A program made the position numbers and the translations under genes. The notes beneath the pieces were generated by a model that saw nothing but the letters and a program-made list of their open reading frames with translations, did not search any database and was not told the origin of the DNA. A DNA stretch of 52,796 nt from an uncultured Verrucomicrobia subdivision 3 bacterium. GTDB lineage: Bacteria > Verrucomicrobiota > Verrucomicrobiia > Limisphaerales > UBA11358. Numbering within the stretch: the first letter of the stretch is position 1; the number at the start of each line of letters is the position of its first letter. The DNA lies in assembly GCA_903842235.1 (NCBI GenBank), contig CAIMLG010000238.1, forward strand, positions 1 through 52,796, read 5' to 3'. Shown one piece after another: positions 18,418-26,672 of the stretch.

Positions 18418-19416
18418 TTACGCGGATTCTCCAGCTTGTAAAGCGCGTTTTCGATCGCGCCGCTCCCAATACCAGGCAATCCAGACGGTAATTTCGTAGA
18501 GCAGATAGAGCGGCACCGCCATCAGGATCTGGGTGACTACCTCCGGCGTGGTCAGCACCGCGCCGAGCACCAGTACAATGATGATCATATAACGCCACAT
18601 GGCCCGCAGCGTGGTGTAGTTCAAGATGCCGATTTTGACCAGCGTCAAAATCACCACGGGCAGCTCAAAGCCCAGCCCCATGCCCAGCAAGAATTTGCAG
18701 ACGAAGCTGATGTATTCTTCCGCCCGCCATTGAAAAGCCCCCAGCCCGAGCCATTGCGAATACATCTGTGACGCCCCCAGTGCCACTGGCATCAGGATGA
18801 AATAGCAGAAGGAAATGCCCACCAGAAACAGCCCGCCGCCCACGAACAGGGCGCGATAGATATATTTGCGTTCCACCAGCCGCAACGCCGGAAATACGAA
18901 CGACGCCACGAAATAGAGGATAAAGGGCGCCGCCAGCACGGCGCCGCCGTAAAACGCCACTTGAAACGCCACAAAGAAACCGCCCGCCGGGGTCAGGTTG
19001 ACCAGCTCAATATGCATCCGCTGGATTTCGGCAATGGCGCCGGGGTCATTGCTCACGCGCCAGCCCAGGATGCGGTTGGTGCCGAGCGTGACCGGCTCCA
19101 CCACGATGGCGGCAAAGCGGTTGGTGCCGGAATCCAGCGCCTGCTGCTGTTCCGGCGTGATGGTATAATTGCCCAGATGATTGGTGCCGAAGCTGACGCT
19201 GACAATCTGGTTGGTGCCGGGAAAACTAACGTGGGCGCGGGTCAGCGGCCATTTGATGATGCCAATGACGTAGTTGGCGGCAATCAGACAAATCAGCATC
19301 GCCAGCGTGAGGGCCACGGCGCATTTGACGAGCAGCCAGCGAAAGTCTTCGAGGTGTTCGAGAAATGATTTGATGGGACCGCCTTCGTCAGGCGGCTCGG
19401 GAGCAAAGTCGGCCAT
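18418..19416 (-). CDS. tatC: Sec-independent protein translocase TatC, with enlarged first periplasmic loop
   Basis: Core receptor of the twin-arginine translocase. The 332 residues have the N-terminal FLEHLEDFRWLLVK region (equivalent to HLxELRxR), six hydrophobic segments, and the conserved C-terminal LTTPEVVTQILMAVPLYLLYEI. The loop between TM1 (about 30-52) and TM2 (about 145) is roughly 90 residues, clearly longer than in E. coli TatC, and contains four GTN triplets (PGTNQ, FGTNH, SGTNR, LGTNR). tatA lies 32 bases upstream on the same strand, giving a minimal TatA-TatC system; no tatB is visible. Confidence 0.95.
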   Translation of the reverse strand: MADFAPEPPDEGGPIKSFLEHLEDFRWLLVKCAVALTLAMLICLIAANYVIGIIKWPLTRAHVSFPGTNQIVSVSFGTNHLGNYTITPEQQQALDSGTNRFAAIVVEPVTLGTNRILGWRVSNDPGAIAEIQRMHIELVNLTPAGGFFVAFQVAFYGGAVLAAPFILYFVASFVFPALRLVERKYIYRALFVGGGLFLVGISFCYFILMPVALGASQMYSQWLGLGAFQWRAEEYISFVCKFLLGMGLGFELPVVILTLVKIGILNYTTLRAMWRYMIIIVLVLGAVLTTPEVVTQILMAVPLYLLYEITVWIAWYWERRDRKRALQAGESA

Positions 19417-19448
19417 GCAGCGCTTTCCCTAGTTAATCATCCGCCAGG

Positions 19449-19724
19449 TCAGAGCACCTTGGTTTCCGGCGGCTGGGATTGGGCGGTGGTGTCCGCCGGC
19501 AGGGTGGCCCGCGAGGGTGCGGGCGGCGCCGGGGTGGGGGGGGTGGTGCCGGCGTTCTGGATTTCGTCCGTCACTTCCTTCGTCGCCTTCTTGAATTCCT
19601 TGATGCCGGTGCCCAGCCCCTTGGCCAGCTCGGGCAGCTTTTTCGCGCCGAACAAAATCAATACCACGGCCAGAATCAGGACGATTTCCCAGCCGCCAAA
19701 AAAACCTGCAAGCATCACGTTCAT
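19449..19724 (-). CDS. tatA: Twin-arginine translocase subunit TatA/TatE
   Basis: Pore-forming subunit of the Tat translocase. The 91 residues contain one short TM segment ([16 protein letters not shown]), the hinge and amphipathic helix [23 protein letters not shown], and a Pro/Ala/Thr-rich acidic C-terminal tail. The TM segment is preceded by GG rather than a polar residue, as in TatA/E. It is directly upstream of tatC. Confidence 0.95.
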   Translation of the reverse strand: MNVMLAGFFGGWEIVLILAVVLILFGAKKLPELAKGLGTGIKEFKKATKEVTDEIQNAGTTPPTPAPPAPSRATLPADTTAQSQPPETKVL

Positions 19725-19860
19725 AAAATTTGTCTTTCTGCCCTAAAGCTACGGCCGAAACGCGGCGTAGTAAAGCCGCAAAACCGTCTTCGCCTCCGTT
19801 GCCGCGCTTGATTTAAACCAGTCCCCCCCCCGCGGGCCGCGGCGAGGCAGGCTTCCGGGG

Positions 19861-19893
19861 AAAAGAAAAAAAGCCGCGTTCGCACGCGGCTTT
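19861..19893 (-). terminator. Intrinsic terminator of the Tol-Pal operon
   Basis: On the minus strand a 10-base-pair stem (AAAGCCGCGT / ACGCGGCTTT) with a four-base loop is followed by TTTTTTCTTTT. It begins 27 bases after the pal stop at 19920. This is the clearest Rho-independent terminator in the window. Confidence 0.85.
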
Positions 19894-19919
19894 GATTGGC
19901 TATCGGTTTGAAATCCACC

Positions 19920-20510
19920 TCACGGATTCGGCAGAAGCAGGATGAATTCGCCGCGGCGATTCTTGGTCCATGCGGCGTCATCGTGACTGGGATCCACCGG
20001 CTTGTCCTTGCCGAAGCTGAGCGTGCGGATGCGGTCCGGGCTGACGCCAGCCTTGGCCAGCGCCTCGCGGAGGGCCAGCGCGCGGCGTTCGCCGAGCGCG
20101 CGGTTGTATTCCTGAGTGCCGCGTTCGTCGCAATGGCCTTCGATCAGCAGCTTATTGCTCGCGGTCGCCGCCAAGGCCGAAGCCACCGCCGCCACATTCA
20201 CCGCTTCGGATTTTTTTACCACCGCGCTGTCAAACGCGAAGTGGACGGTTTGCGCGGCAAACGCCGTGCGATCCATCTTCATGCCATCAAACGTATCCAA
20301 ACCTTGCGTATCGATGCCCCCTGTTTTTACATTGGGGTTGCCATCGTTTGGATTGAACGGCACGGTTGGCGGAAGCTCGGGGGGATTGCCGACGACGGTC
20401 CGCGCTCCCGGCAGCGGGGTGACTCGGGTGGGGCCGTGTTTGCAGCCGGTGGCGGCCAGCGTCGCGACCAGCGCGAGCACCAGCGGGAAAATAACGGGAT
20501 TCGTTTTCAT
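19920..20510 (-). CDS. pal: Peptidoglycan-associated lipoprotein (OmpA family)
   Basis: Anchors the outer membrane to peptidoglycan and works with TolB. From MKTNPVIFPL it has 196 residues: a lipoprotein signal (LALVATLAATGC, Cys about 23), a Pro/Asn-rich linker, and a C-terminal OmpA domain with VHFAFDSAVV, IEGHCDERGTQEYNRALGERRA and GKDKPV, matching the peptidoglycan-binding site of Pal. The upstream 51 codons in the ORF track lie in the tolB-pal gap and are not needed. It is the last gene of tolQ-tolR-tolA1-tolA2-tolB-pal and is followed by a strong terminator. Confidence 0.95.
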   Translation of the reverse strand: MKTNPVIFPLVLALVATLAATGCKHGPTRVTPLPGARTVVGNPPELPPTVPFNPNDGNPNVKTGGIDTQGLDTFDGMKMDRTAFAAQTVHFAFDSAVVKKSEAVNVAAVASALAATASNKLLIEGHCDERGTQEYNRALGERRALALREALAKAGVSPDRIRTLSFGKDKPVDPSHDDAAWTKNRRGEFILLLPNP

Positions 20511-20562
20511 AGTTTTTGTTTGGTTAAAAGTTGCGGTTGAAATGCAGTTGTGAAATTTAAAT

Positions 20563-21738
20563 TTATCTGGCCCAAGCCGGCTGGGAACAATTCCCGGTCG
20601 CTCGCGAACAATCCTTGTATTGTTTGGTGAAAACGTCAAGCACAGACAGCGTTTGCCGGCCATTGGGGCCGTGATTGAAAACCAGTGTCCGGGAGTTGGG
20701 CGCCCAAGAGGGATTCTCGCCCGCCACCAGCACCGCCGGCTCTCGGCTGCCGTCCGCCGGCATCACGCAGATGTCAAAGTTGCCCGCCTGCCGGGTGAAC
20801 GCGATCCACTTGCCATCCGGCGACCAGTCCGGCTCCGTGGGGTTGGCAACGCCCGCGGTGTTGAGCGTCTGCACCGCCCCGCCGCCGGCGGGCACCTTGG
20901 CCAGCCGCCGCCGCTCGGCGATTTTCGTCGCGAAGCAGACCCATTGCCCGTCGGGCGACCAGCAGGGCGAGGAATCCTCCACGCCCGTGGTGAGCCGTTT
21001 CAAATTGCTGCCGTCGGCGTTGCAGACCCAGACGTTCGGGCTGCCGGCCTTGCTCAAAATCATCGCCACCTTGGAGCCGTCCGGCGAAACGCTCGCGCTA
21101 TCGTTCAAGCCGGAAAAGCCCGCCACCACCCGCCGCTGACCGCTGGACAGGCTGTGGAAGAAGATATCCGGATTATTGCGGGCATAGGAGGTGTAATACA
21201 GCGCCAGCTTGCCCGGCACCCACGCGGGCTTGGCCACGATGGCGTTATCGCGGGTGATGCGGGTGGTGCCGTAGCCATCGAAGTCGGCCACGTAAATCTC
21301 ACCGGCCCCATAGCCGCCGGGCTGCAGTTTGAAGGCGATCCGGGACTTGCCGATGCCTTTCTTGTTCAGGATGGTTTCCACGATTTCATCCGCAAACGTG
21401 TGCGCCTGCACCCGCAAACTCGCGCCGTTGTAGCTGCGGGCGAGAATCACTTTCTTGGCAAATTTGTCCGTCACGCTGCCGGTGAGGTTGCCCGTGTCGC
21501 TGCCGTGAATGAGGTATTGCGCCGCATCCGGGCTGACGAAGCTGAAGCCCTGCACGTAAAGATCAAACTTCAACACCTCCGCGCCCTCGCCGGTGAAGCC
21601 GTCCAAGGCCACGGGGATGGGTTTCATTTGCCCGATGACATCAATGGTGGCTTCGATTTTGATTTCCTGCGCCGAGACGCTGGTAAGGGTGCCGGCCACA
21701 AGACCAAGGGTGAGAAAGTTGAGAATTGATTTTTTCAT
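20563..21738 (-). CDS. tolB: Tol-Pal system beta-propeller protein TolB
   Basis: Periplasmic protein connecting Pal with TolA. The 391 residues include a signal peptide (to about 23, SVSA|QE), an N-terminal TolB domain (DVIGQMKPIPVAL onward) and a C-terminal six-bladed propeller with repeated SPDG motifs: SVSPDGSKVAM, CWSPDGQWVCFA and DWSPDGKWIAFTR. Order and neighbours confirm the call. The ATG overlaps the stop of the second tolA-like gene (ATGA, 21735-21738). Confidence 0.95.
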   Translation of the reverse strand: MKKSILNFLTLGLVAGTLTSVSAQEIKIEATIDVIGQMKPIPVALDGFTGEGAEVLKFDLYVQGFSFVSPDAAQYLIHGSDTGNLTGSVTDKFAKKVILARSYNGASLRVQAHTFADEIVETILNKKGIGKSRIAFKLQPGGYGAGEIYVADFDGYGTTRITRDNAIVAKPAWVPGKLALYYTSYARNNPDIFFHSLSSGQRRVVAGFSGLNDSASVSPDGSKVAMILSKAGSPNVWVCNADGSNLKRLTTGVEDSSPCWSPDGQWVCFATKIAERRRLAKVPAGGGAVQTLNTAGVANPTEPDWSPDGKWIAFTRQAGNFDICVMPADGSREPAVLVAGENPSWAPNSRTLVFNHGPNGRQTLSVLDVFTKQYKDCSRATGNCSQPAWAR

Positions 21739-22469
21739 TCGAGCATCCGTTTCGCTTTGAGGTTAAAGTTGATGGTATAAGTCCGTTCCTCGCCCGCCCC
21801 CTCCGGGAGCGCGGCGACAAAAATCACGCGTTCCAGCGTCCGCTGCACGCTGGCATCCAGCCGCGCATCGCCGGAACGATTAAGGATGCGCGCGGCGGTC
21901 ACCTGGCCATCGCGGCGGATGGTGATGCTGACGCGGGTATTGGCATCGTTGCTGGGCATGTCCTCCGGCGGAAGCCAGGCTATTTCGTATTTGCGCTTCA
22001 CAAACGCCGCGTAATCCGCCAACGCCGCCGCGCTGGGGCCGGGCACACTCACTTGGGTGCCGGTGGTTAAATTCTGGTTCAGATGACCCAAAACCTCGTT
22101 AAAAGTTTCCCGCGGCAGATTTTGCGGCCGCGCCTCCAAATGCTCCCGGGCTGATGGCAGGGCCACGTTGCGCGTGACCTGGACCAAATCCAGTTTACCG
22201 TCCGGCGGAGGCGGCGTTACGTTGGCCGACGGCGTGGGTGCCCCGGCGGTTCTTGCCGCCGGCGGGATAAGATGGGTTTCCGGTACGGGAGCCGGGGTGG
22301 GTCCCGGCCAGGCAGGGTCCGGATAGATCGTGATGGGCGGTTGATCCGCCCCGGCCGGATCGCGTGCGGGCTGTGGTTTGAAGAACGCCGCGCCCGCCAG
22401 CAAAACGACCACCAGCAGCAGGTGAAAACCGGCGGTGGCGGCAAAGCATTTTTGTTGGAGCGGGTTCAT
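21735..22469 (-). CDS. TolA/TonB-like protein, second copy (TolA2)
   Basis: A 244-residue protein with one N-terminal anchor (CFAATAGFHLLLVVVLLAGAAFF), a Pro/Ala-rich periplasmic spacer, and a C-terminal TonB/TolA-type domain (DANTRVSITIRRDGQVTAARILNRSGDARLDA), ending FNLKAKRMLE. It is clearly paralogous to the gene just upstream: both begin MN-LQ-KC, share the DANTRVS...SGDAR block and end with nearly the same residues. The spacer is short and lacks the long Ala/Lys helix of E. coli TolA. Its job should be transmitting TolQR proton-motive energy to TolB and Pal. It overlaps tolB by ATGA. Confidence 0.85.
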   Translation of the reverse strand: MNPLQQKCFAATAGFHLLLVVVLLAGAAFFKPQPARDPAGADQPPITIYPDPAWPGPTPAPVPETHLIPPAARTAGAPTPSANVTPPPPDGKLDLVQVTRNVALPSAREHLEARPQNLPRETFNEVLGHLNQNLTTGTQVSVPGPSAAALADYAAFVKRKYEIAWLPPEDMPSNDANTRVSITIRRDGQVTAARILNRSGDARLDASVQRTLERVIFVAALPEGAGEERTYTINFNLKAKRMLE

Positions 22470-22483
22470 GGTGGGCGCGGTGG

Positions 22484-23332
22484 TTAACCGAGCATCCGTT
22501 TCGCTTTGAGGTTGAAATTGATGATGAACGTCCGCTCTTTGTCCTTCGCGCCATCCGGGAACGGCCGGATAAACGTCACGCGATTCAGCGTCCGCTGCAC
22601 GCTGGCATCCACCCGCGCATCGCCGGAGCGGTCGAGGATGCGCGAGGAAATCACCGTGCCATCGCGGCCGATGGTGACGCTAACCCGCGTGTTGGCATCG
22701 TCGCTGGACGTGTCCTCCGGCGGCGTCCAGGCCCGTTCGTAAATGGTTTTGACCACCGAGGCGTAACTGGCATACGACTCGGTGCTGTTGCCGGGCATCT
22801 CCACTTCGGTGGCGGCGGAGGCATTGGCCGTGATGGCCCGCGTGGCGTTGGCGATGGCTTTCAACCGTGCGTCCCGCTGCTGCTTCTGGAGTTTGGCCTG
22901 GTTATCCGCTTCGGACGTATCAGGCGTCTTCGGCACCACCCGTTTCACCGGCACAAACTCCGGTTTCACCTCGCGCGGCGGGGTTTTCACCGGCTTTACC
23001 ACCGGCGTTAACTCATCCGGCGCGGGCTGGGGCGGCGGCTTCACCGGCGTGGGGTCGGGCGGTTTGACCGGCTCCGGTGGTTTGACGACGGGCGTTGGCT
23101 GGGGCGGCGGTTCCGGCGGCTTGACCACCGGCTGAGCCGGCGGGGGCTGGGGATTTTTCACGCCGCCGCTGAAGGCGGCATCAATCAGCTTGTCCGGAAT
23201 GACCGTCAGCACCGGCACATCATCCGTCTGGGGCGCGGAGGAGAAAAAGCCCGGGCCGACCAATAAAATCACCACCAGCAGCAGGTGAAAACCCGCGGTC
23301 GCAATCAGACATTTTTTTTGCAGCCGGTTCAT
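22484..23332 (-). CDS. TolA/TonB-like protein, first copy (TolA1)
   Basis: From MNRLQKKCLIATAG it has 282 residues: an anchor helix (FHLLLVVILLVGPGFF), a strongly proline-rich spacer with PPEPP and VKPP repeats (about 60-140), a charged helical stretch (QAKLQKQQRDARLKAIANATRA), and a TonB/TolA-type C-terminal domain (DANTRVSVTIGRDGTVISSRILDRSGDARVDA) ending FNLKAKRMLG. The Pro-rich linker is more TonB-like than TolA-like. The position directly after tolR, with an ATGA overlap, identifies it as the operon's TolA equivalent. Fourteen bases separate it from its paralogue. Confidence 0.87.
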   Translation of the reverse strand: MNRLQKKCLIATAGFHLLLVVILLVGPGFFSSAPQTDDVPVLTVIPDKLIDAAFSGGVKNPQPPPAQPVVKPPEPPPQPTPVVKPPEPVKPPDPTPVKPPPQPAPDELTPVVKPVKTPPREVKPEFVPVKRVVPKTPDTSEADNQAKLQKQQRDARLKAIANATRAITANASAATEVEMPGNSTESYASYASVVKTIYERAWTPPEDTSSDDANTRVSVTIGRDGTVISSRILDRSGDARVDASVQRTLNRVTFIRPFPDGAKDKERTFIINFNLKAKRMLG

Positions 23333-23745
23333 TTGGGCGTGGGGTCGGTGCGCAATGAGTAGCGCGTGATCCCGCTTTTCTGGCAGCCATCCAGGATCTG
23401 CGCGACGAGGTCGTAGCGGCAATCTTTGTCGGCGCGGATGAACACCACCAGTTTGGAATTGCGCCGAAATTCAGCCGTGAGCTGCCCGAGGATCTGCGCC
23501 AGGGTCAGCGTTCGGGATTCCAGCTTGTAATAGCCGGTGTTGGAAATCTCGACAGTGCGAATGTCGTTTTGGTTCGGCTTTTTGTCCGCCTGGCCGCCCT
23601 TGGGCAACTGCAACTCAATGCTCTGCGTCAACAGCGGTGTGGTGATGATGAAGATGATCAGCAGCACGAACGCCAGATCCAGCAGCGGCGTAATGTTGAT
23701 GTCACTCAACGTCACCAGATGACTGCGTTGGGAAAAGCGGCGCAT
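23329..23745 (-). CDS. tolR: ExbD/TolR-family protein
   Basis: Component of the TolQR proton-driven stator. The 138 residues have a short cytosolic N-terminus, one TM helix (LLDLAFVLLIIFIITTPLL) containing the essential aspartate, and a periplasmic domain ending TRYSLRTDPTPK. The segment SDINITPLLDLAFVLLIIF is diagnostic of ExbD/TolR. Three bases separate it from tolQ, and the stop overlaps the tolA1 start. Confidence 0.94.
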   Translation of the reverse strand: MRRFSQRSHLVTLSDINITPLLDLAFVLLIIFIITTPLLTQSIELQLPKGGQADKKPNQNDIRTVEISNTGYYKLESRTLTLAQILGQLTAEFRRNSKLVVFIRADKDCRYDLVAQILDGCQKSGITRYSLRTDPTPK

Positions 23746-23748
23746 GAT

Positions 23749-24477
23749 TTATTCCTCGCCGAGAAATTCCGTCTCCATCTTGGAAACCAGTTCCTGCGCG
23801 AAATTGTCCAGTTCAACCGTAAACGTCCGCAGGTTGTGCACGAGCCAGTTGTAGCCGAACATCGAAGGAATTGCCACCAGCAGACCGGCCACCGTCGTGG
23901 CGAGCGCGCCAGAAACCCCCGGGGCCATCACCGCCAGCGACGCGCCCTGCGGCGACTGCGCAATGCCGGCGAAGGTGCTCATCACGCCCCAGACCGTGCC
24001 GAGCAACCCCATGAACGGCGCGCCGCTCACCGCAATGGCCAGCAGAATGAGGCCGGACTCCAGCTTGAGCGATTCCTTGGCGACGACGTTTTCAAAGGCG
24101 CGCTTGATGTGCTCCATGTTTTTGAGACTGATCTGCTGCTTGGCGCGTTCCCCGGTCGGCCCGCGCAGGCGGGCATCGAGCTGCACGCAGCCGACCTGAT
24201 ACACGGCGTAGAGCGGGCAGCCGTCCACCTGCAGCTTGCGGTCATACATCTCCAGGACGGTTTTCTGGGCGGTGAATTCGTCGCCGAAAAAGGCATTCAG
24301 CTTCCGCGCCCGGCGCATCTGGATGACTTTGAAAATCATCATCCACCAGACAACAATCGAAGTTATGAAAAGCAAGACGATGATCGCCTTGGCTTCCGTT
24401 TTCGCCTGCGTCCAAACGTAAAGTGGCTCCAACGAAGTGGTAGCCGCTCCGATTAGTGTAAAAGGTAACCCGCTCAT
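23749..24477 (-). CDS. tolQ: MotA/TolQ/ExbB proton-channel family protein
   Basis: Inner-membrane stator subunit with TolR. From MSGLPFTLIGAATTS it has 242 residues. Three TM segments are visible: IIVLLFITSIVVWWMMIFKV, LILLAIAVSGAPFMGLLGTVWGVM, and ALATTVAGLLVAIPSMFGYNWL. The conserved GLLGTVWGVMSTFAGIA of the family is present. The ORF track starts 14 codons earlier at 24519; the ATG at 24477 fits the usual short N-terminus. It is the first gene of the Tol-Pal operon, with a candidate promoter about 80 bases upstream. Confidence 0.93.
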   Translation of the reverse strand: MSGLPFTLIGAATTSLEPLYVWTQAKTEAKAIIVLLFITSIVVWWMMIFKVIQMRRARKLNAFFGDEFTAQKTVLEMYDRKLQVDGCPLYAVYQVGCVQLDARLRGPTGERAKQQISLKNMEHIKRAFENVVAKESLKLESGLILLAIAVSGAPFMGLLGTVWGVMSTFAGIAQSPQGASLAVMAPGVSGALATTVAGLLVAIPSMFGYNWLVHNLRTFTVELDNFAQELVSKMETEFLGEE

Positions 24478-24554
24478 AATAATAAATAAACTTGGTGGTG
24501 AGGAACCGGTTTGGGCCAAGTGGCGGAACTCCGAGCTTTCGTCCGCCGGGGCAA

Positions 24555-24583
24555 ATTATCAGTCCGCCCCCGAAAAAATGCAA
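24555..24583 (-). promoter_or_regulatory. Candidate sigma-70 promoter of the Tol-Pal operon
   Basis: On the minus strand TTGCAT and GATAAT are separated by 17 bases. The -10 matches consensus at five of six positions and the -35 at three. It would start transcription about 70 bases before the tolQ ATG. Confidence 0.4.
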
Positions 24584-24611
24584 AATCTTTTTGCAGGAAA
24601 ATGAATCCGCT

Positions 24612-24639
24612 TTGCCGCCGCCGCAAAATCGCTTACAAC
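24612..24639 (+). promoter_or_regulatory. Weak candidate promoter abutting the TMTC-like start codon
   Basis: TTGCCG and TACAAC are 16 bases apart. A start site 7 bases after the -10 would fall on the ATG at 24647, which would give a leaderless message. The boxes match consensus only partly. Confidence 0.3.
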
Positions 24640-24646
24640 AAGCGCC

Positions 24647-26623
24647 ATGTCTCGTCCGCGCCTTGTCGCCCTGCTGCTGGCCTTTGCCACGCTTGTCGTG
24701 TTTCTGCCGGCCGCGCGGTTTGCATTCCTCAATTTTGACGACAACGACTATGTCACCGAAAACGCCTTCGTCAAAAACGGCCTGACGGGGGCCGGGCTCC
24801 AATGGGCGTTCACCGCCTTTCACGCCGGCAACTGGCACCCGCTCACCTGGCTCACGCATATGCTGGACTGCGAGTTATTCCAGTTGAACGCCGGCGCGCA
24901 CCACTTCGTCAACGTCCTCTGGCACGCCGCCAACGTCGCGCTGCTGTTTGCGCTGCTCTGGCGGTTGACGGCCCGCCTCTGGCCGGCGGCGCTCATCGCC
25001 GCGCTGTTCGCGTGGCACCCGCTCCACGTGGAATCCGTGGCGTGGCTCTCCGAGCGCAAGGATGTGTTAAGCACGTGCTTTGCCCTGCTATCGCTATTGG
25101 CTTATGCGAAATACGCTGAAGCGTCCAAGGTCCAAAGCCCAAAGTCCAAAGTCTATTTCGGCTTGAGCCTGACGGCTTTTGCGCTTGGGCTGCTGGCCAA
25201 GCCCATGCTCGTCACGTTGCCGTTTGTGCTGCTGCTGCTGGATTACTGGCCGCTCCAGCGCGGTTCGCCGCCAACCGGGCGAAACTGGCTCCGGCGGGCG
25301 GGCGAGAAGTGGCCATTTTTTCTGCTCACCGCCGGCTCCTGCGTGGTCACCTTTTTCGCGCAGCGCCAAGGCGAGGCCGTGGTCTCGCTGACCAAGGTAT
25401 CCTTGGTATACCGGCTGGAAAATGCCCCGCTGGCGGTTGTCAACTACGTCCTGAACCTTGTCTGGCCGACCAATCTCTGCGCCCTTTATCCACTGCCGGG
25501 CAAAATCTCCGCGTCGTCGGTGGTCGCCGCGGTCGTGGTGCTGGCATTAACCAGCATCGTTGTCTGGCGCCAGCGTCGCCCCCGGCCTTATCTGGTGGTC
25601 GGCTGGCTGTGGTTCCTCGGCACGCTCGTGCCGGTCATCGGCCTCGTGCAGGTCGGCGGCCAGGCGATGGCCGACCGCTACACATACCTGCCCTCGATTG
25701 GATTTTTCCTCGCGCTGGTCCTGCTCGCGGCGGATTTCGCGGCGCGGATTCGATTGCCCAAACCCCTTGCTGCTGGAATCGCCGCCCTGATCTTGGCCGG
25801 CTGCGTGCTGGCCACGGAACGGCAACTGCCCTATTGGCGCGACAGCGAAACGCTCTTTCGCCGCGCCCTCGCTGTGACGCAGAACAACGATATCGCCCTG
25901 GTCAATCTCGGAGCCGCGCTCGACGAGCAAAACCGGCCTGCCGAGGCGCTCGCGGCTTACCGGCAGGCGCTGAGCATCGAGCCGGGCCGTTACCAGTTGC
26001 ACAGCAATCTGGGCCGCATTCTCAGCCAGCAAGGTCATCACCTCGATGCGCTGGCCGAGTATCGCGCGGCCGTCCGGCTCCGGCCCGGCAATGCGGTGAT
26101 CCATAACGCCGTCGGTAGTGAATTGGCGGCGCTGGGCCGGTTCAGCGAGGCGCTCGCGGCATTTGCCGAAGCGGAGCGGCTGGACCCGAACTATCCCTGG
26201 CCGCATGTGGAAACCGCCAAAGCCTATCTCCAGCAAGGCCGCGATGCCGACGCGGTGGCGGAACTCCGGGCCGCCTTCCGCCTCGCGCCCGAAAACTTCC
26301 AGATTCTCGCCTATGCCGCCCGCGTGCTCGCCGCCAATGAAAATGCCGCCGCCCGGGATGGCCAGCAGGCCCTCGCGCTGGCCGTTAAGGCAAATGTCCT
26401 GACTGGCGGCAGCCAGCCGTTTGTCTTCGACGCTCTCGGCATGGCCTTCGCGGAAACCGGCGATTTTACCAACGCCCAAACCTGTGCCCAAAACGCGCTG
26501 GATCTCGCGACCGCCGCGCGGATGAAAGCCTTGGAGCCCCTCCAAAAACGCTTGGAGCTCTATAAAAATCGCCAGCCGTGGCGGGAATCCTTCCGCGCTA
26601 CCAACGCCCCGGCGGCTCAATAA
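24647..26623 (+). CDS. TMTC-like membrane protein: glycosyltransferase-type TM domain plus C-terminal TPRs
   Basis: A 658-residue protein with about 10 N-terminal TM segments and C-terminal tetratricopeptide repeats (about 425-600, e.g. ALVNLGAALDEQNRPAEALAAYRQAL). The N-terminal block contains FLNFDDNDYVTENAF, NWHPLTWLTHMLDC, WHPLHVESVAWLSERKDVLS and KPMLVTLPFVLLLLDYWPL, the pattern of TMTC-type (GT-C fold, O-mannosyltransferase-related) proteins. The acidic pair in FDDND would be the catalytic-site candidate. In bacteria the acceptor is unknown. A short repeat-derived segment (SKVQSPKSKVYF, near residue 160) lies in a cytosolic loop. The gene is divergent from tolQ. Confidence 0.8.
   Translation: MSRPRLVALLLAFATLVVFLPAARFAFLNFDDNDYVTENAFVKNGLTGAGLQWAFTAFHAGNWHPLTWLTHMLDCELFQLNAGAHHFVNVLWHAANVALLFALLWRLTARLWPAALIAALFAWHPLHVESVAWLSERKDVLSTCFALLSLLAYAKYAEASKVQSPKSKVYFGLSLTAFALGLLAKPMLVTLPFVLLLLDYWPLQRGSPPTGRNWLRRAGEKWPFFLLTAGSCVVTFFAQRQGEAVVSLTKVSLVYRLENAPLAVVNYVLNLVWPTNLCALYPLPGKISASSVVAAVVVLALTSIVVWRQRRPRPYLVVGWLWFLGTLVPVIGLVQVGGQAMADRYTYLPSIGFFLALVLLAADFAARIRLPKPLAAGIAALILAGCVLATERQLPYWRDSETLFRRALAVTQNNDIALVNLGAALDEQNRPAEALAAYRQALSIEPGRYQLHSNLGRILSQQGHHLDALAEYRAAVRLRPGNAVIHNAVGSELAALGRFSEALAAFAEAERLDPNYPWPHVETAKAYLQQGRDADAVAELRAAFRLAPENFQILAYAARVLAANENAAARDGQQALALAVKANVLTGGSQPFVFDALGMAFAETGDFTNAQTCAQNALDLATAARMKALEPLQKRLELYKNRQPWRESFRATNAPAAQ
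25123..25153. repeat. Dispersed TTTGGACTTTGGACTT-type repeat, copy inside a coding region
   Basis: GTCCAAGGTCCAAAGCCCAA continuing AGTCCAAAGTC is the reverse complement of the type seen at 14238-14271. It is read in frame as part of SKVQSPKSKVYF in the TMTC-like protein. Confidence 0.6.
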
Positions 26624-26672
26624 ACCCGCCGGTTAAGTTGTTTTCCGTGGCCCCCAAACCCGCCTGAATCGT

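Noticed and set aside
20620-21729. 369-codon ORF on the plus strand
   Set aside because: Antisense to tolB, which has a signal peptide, propeller repeats and conserved operon position.
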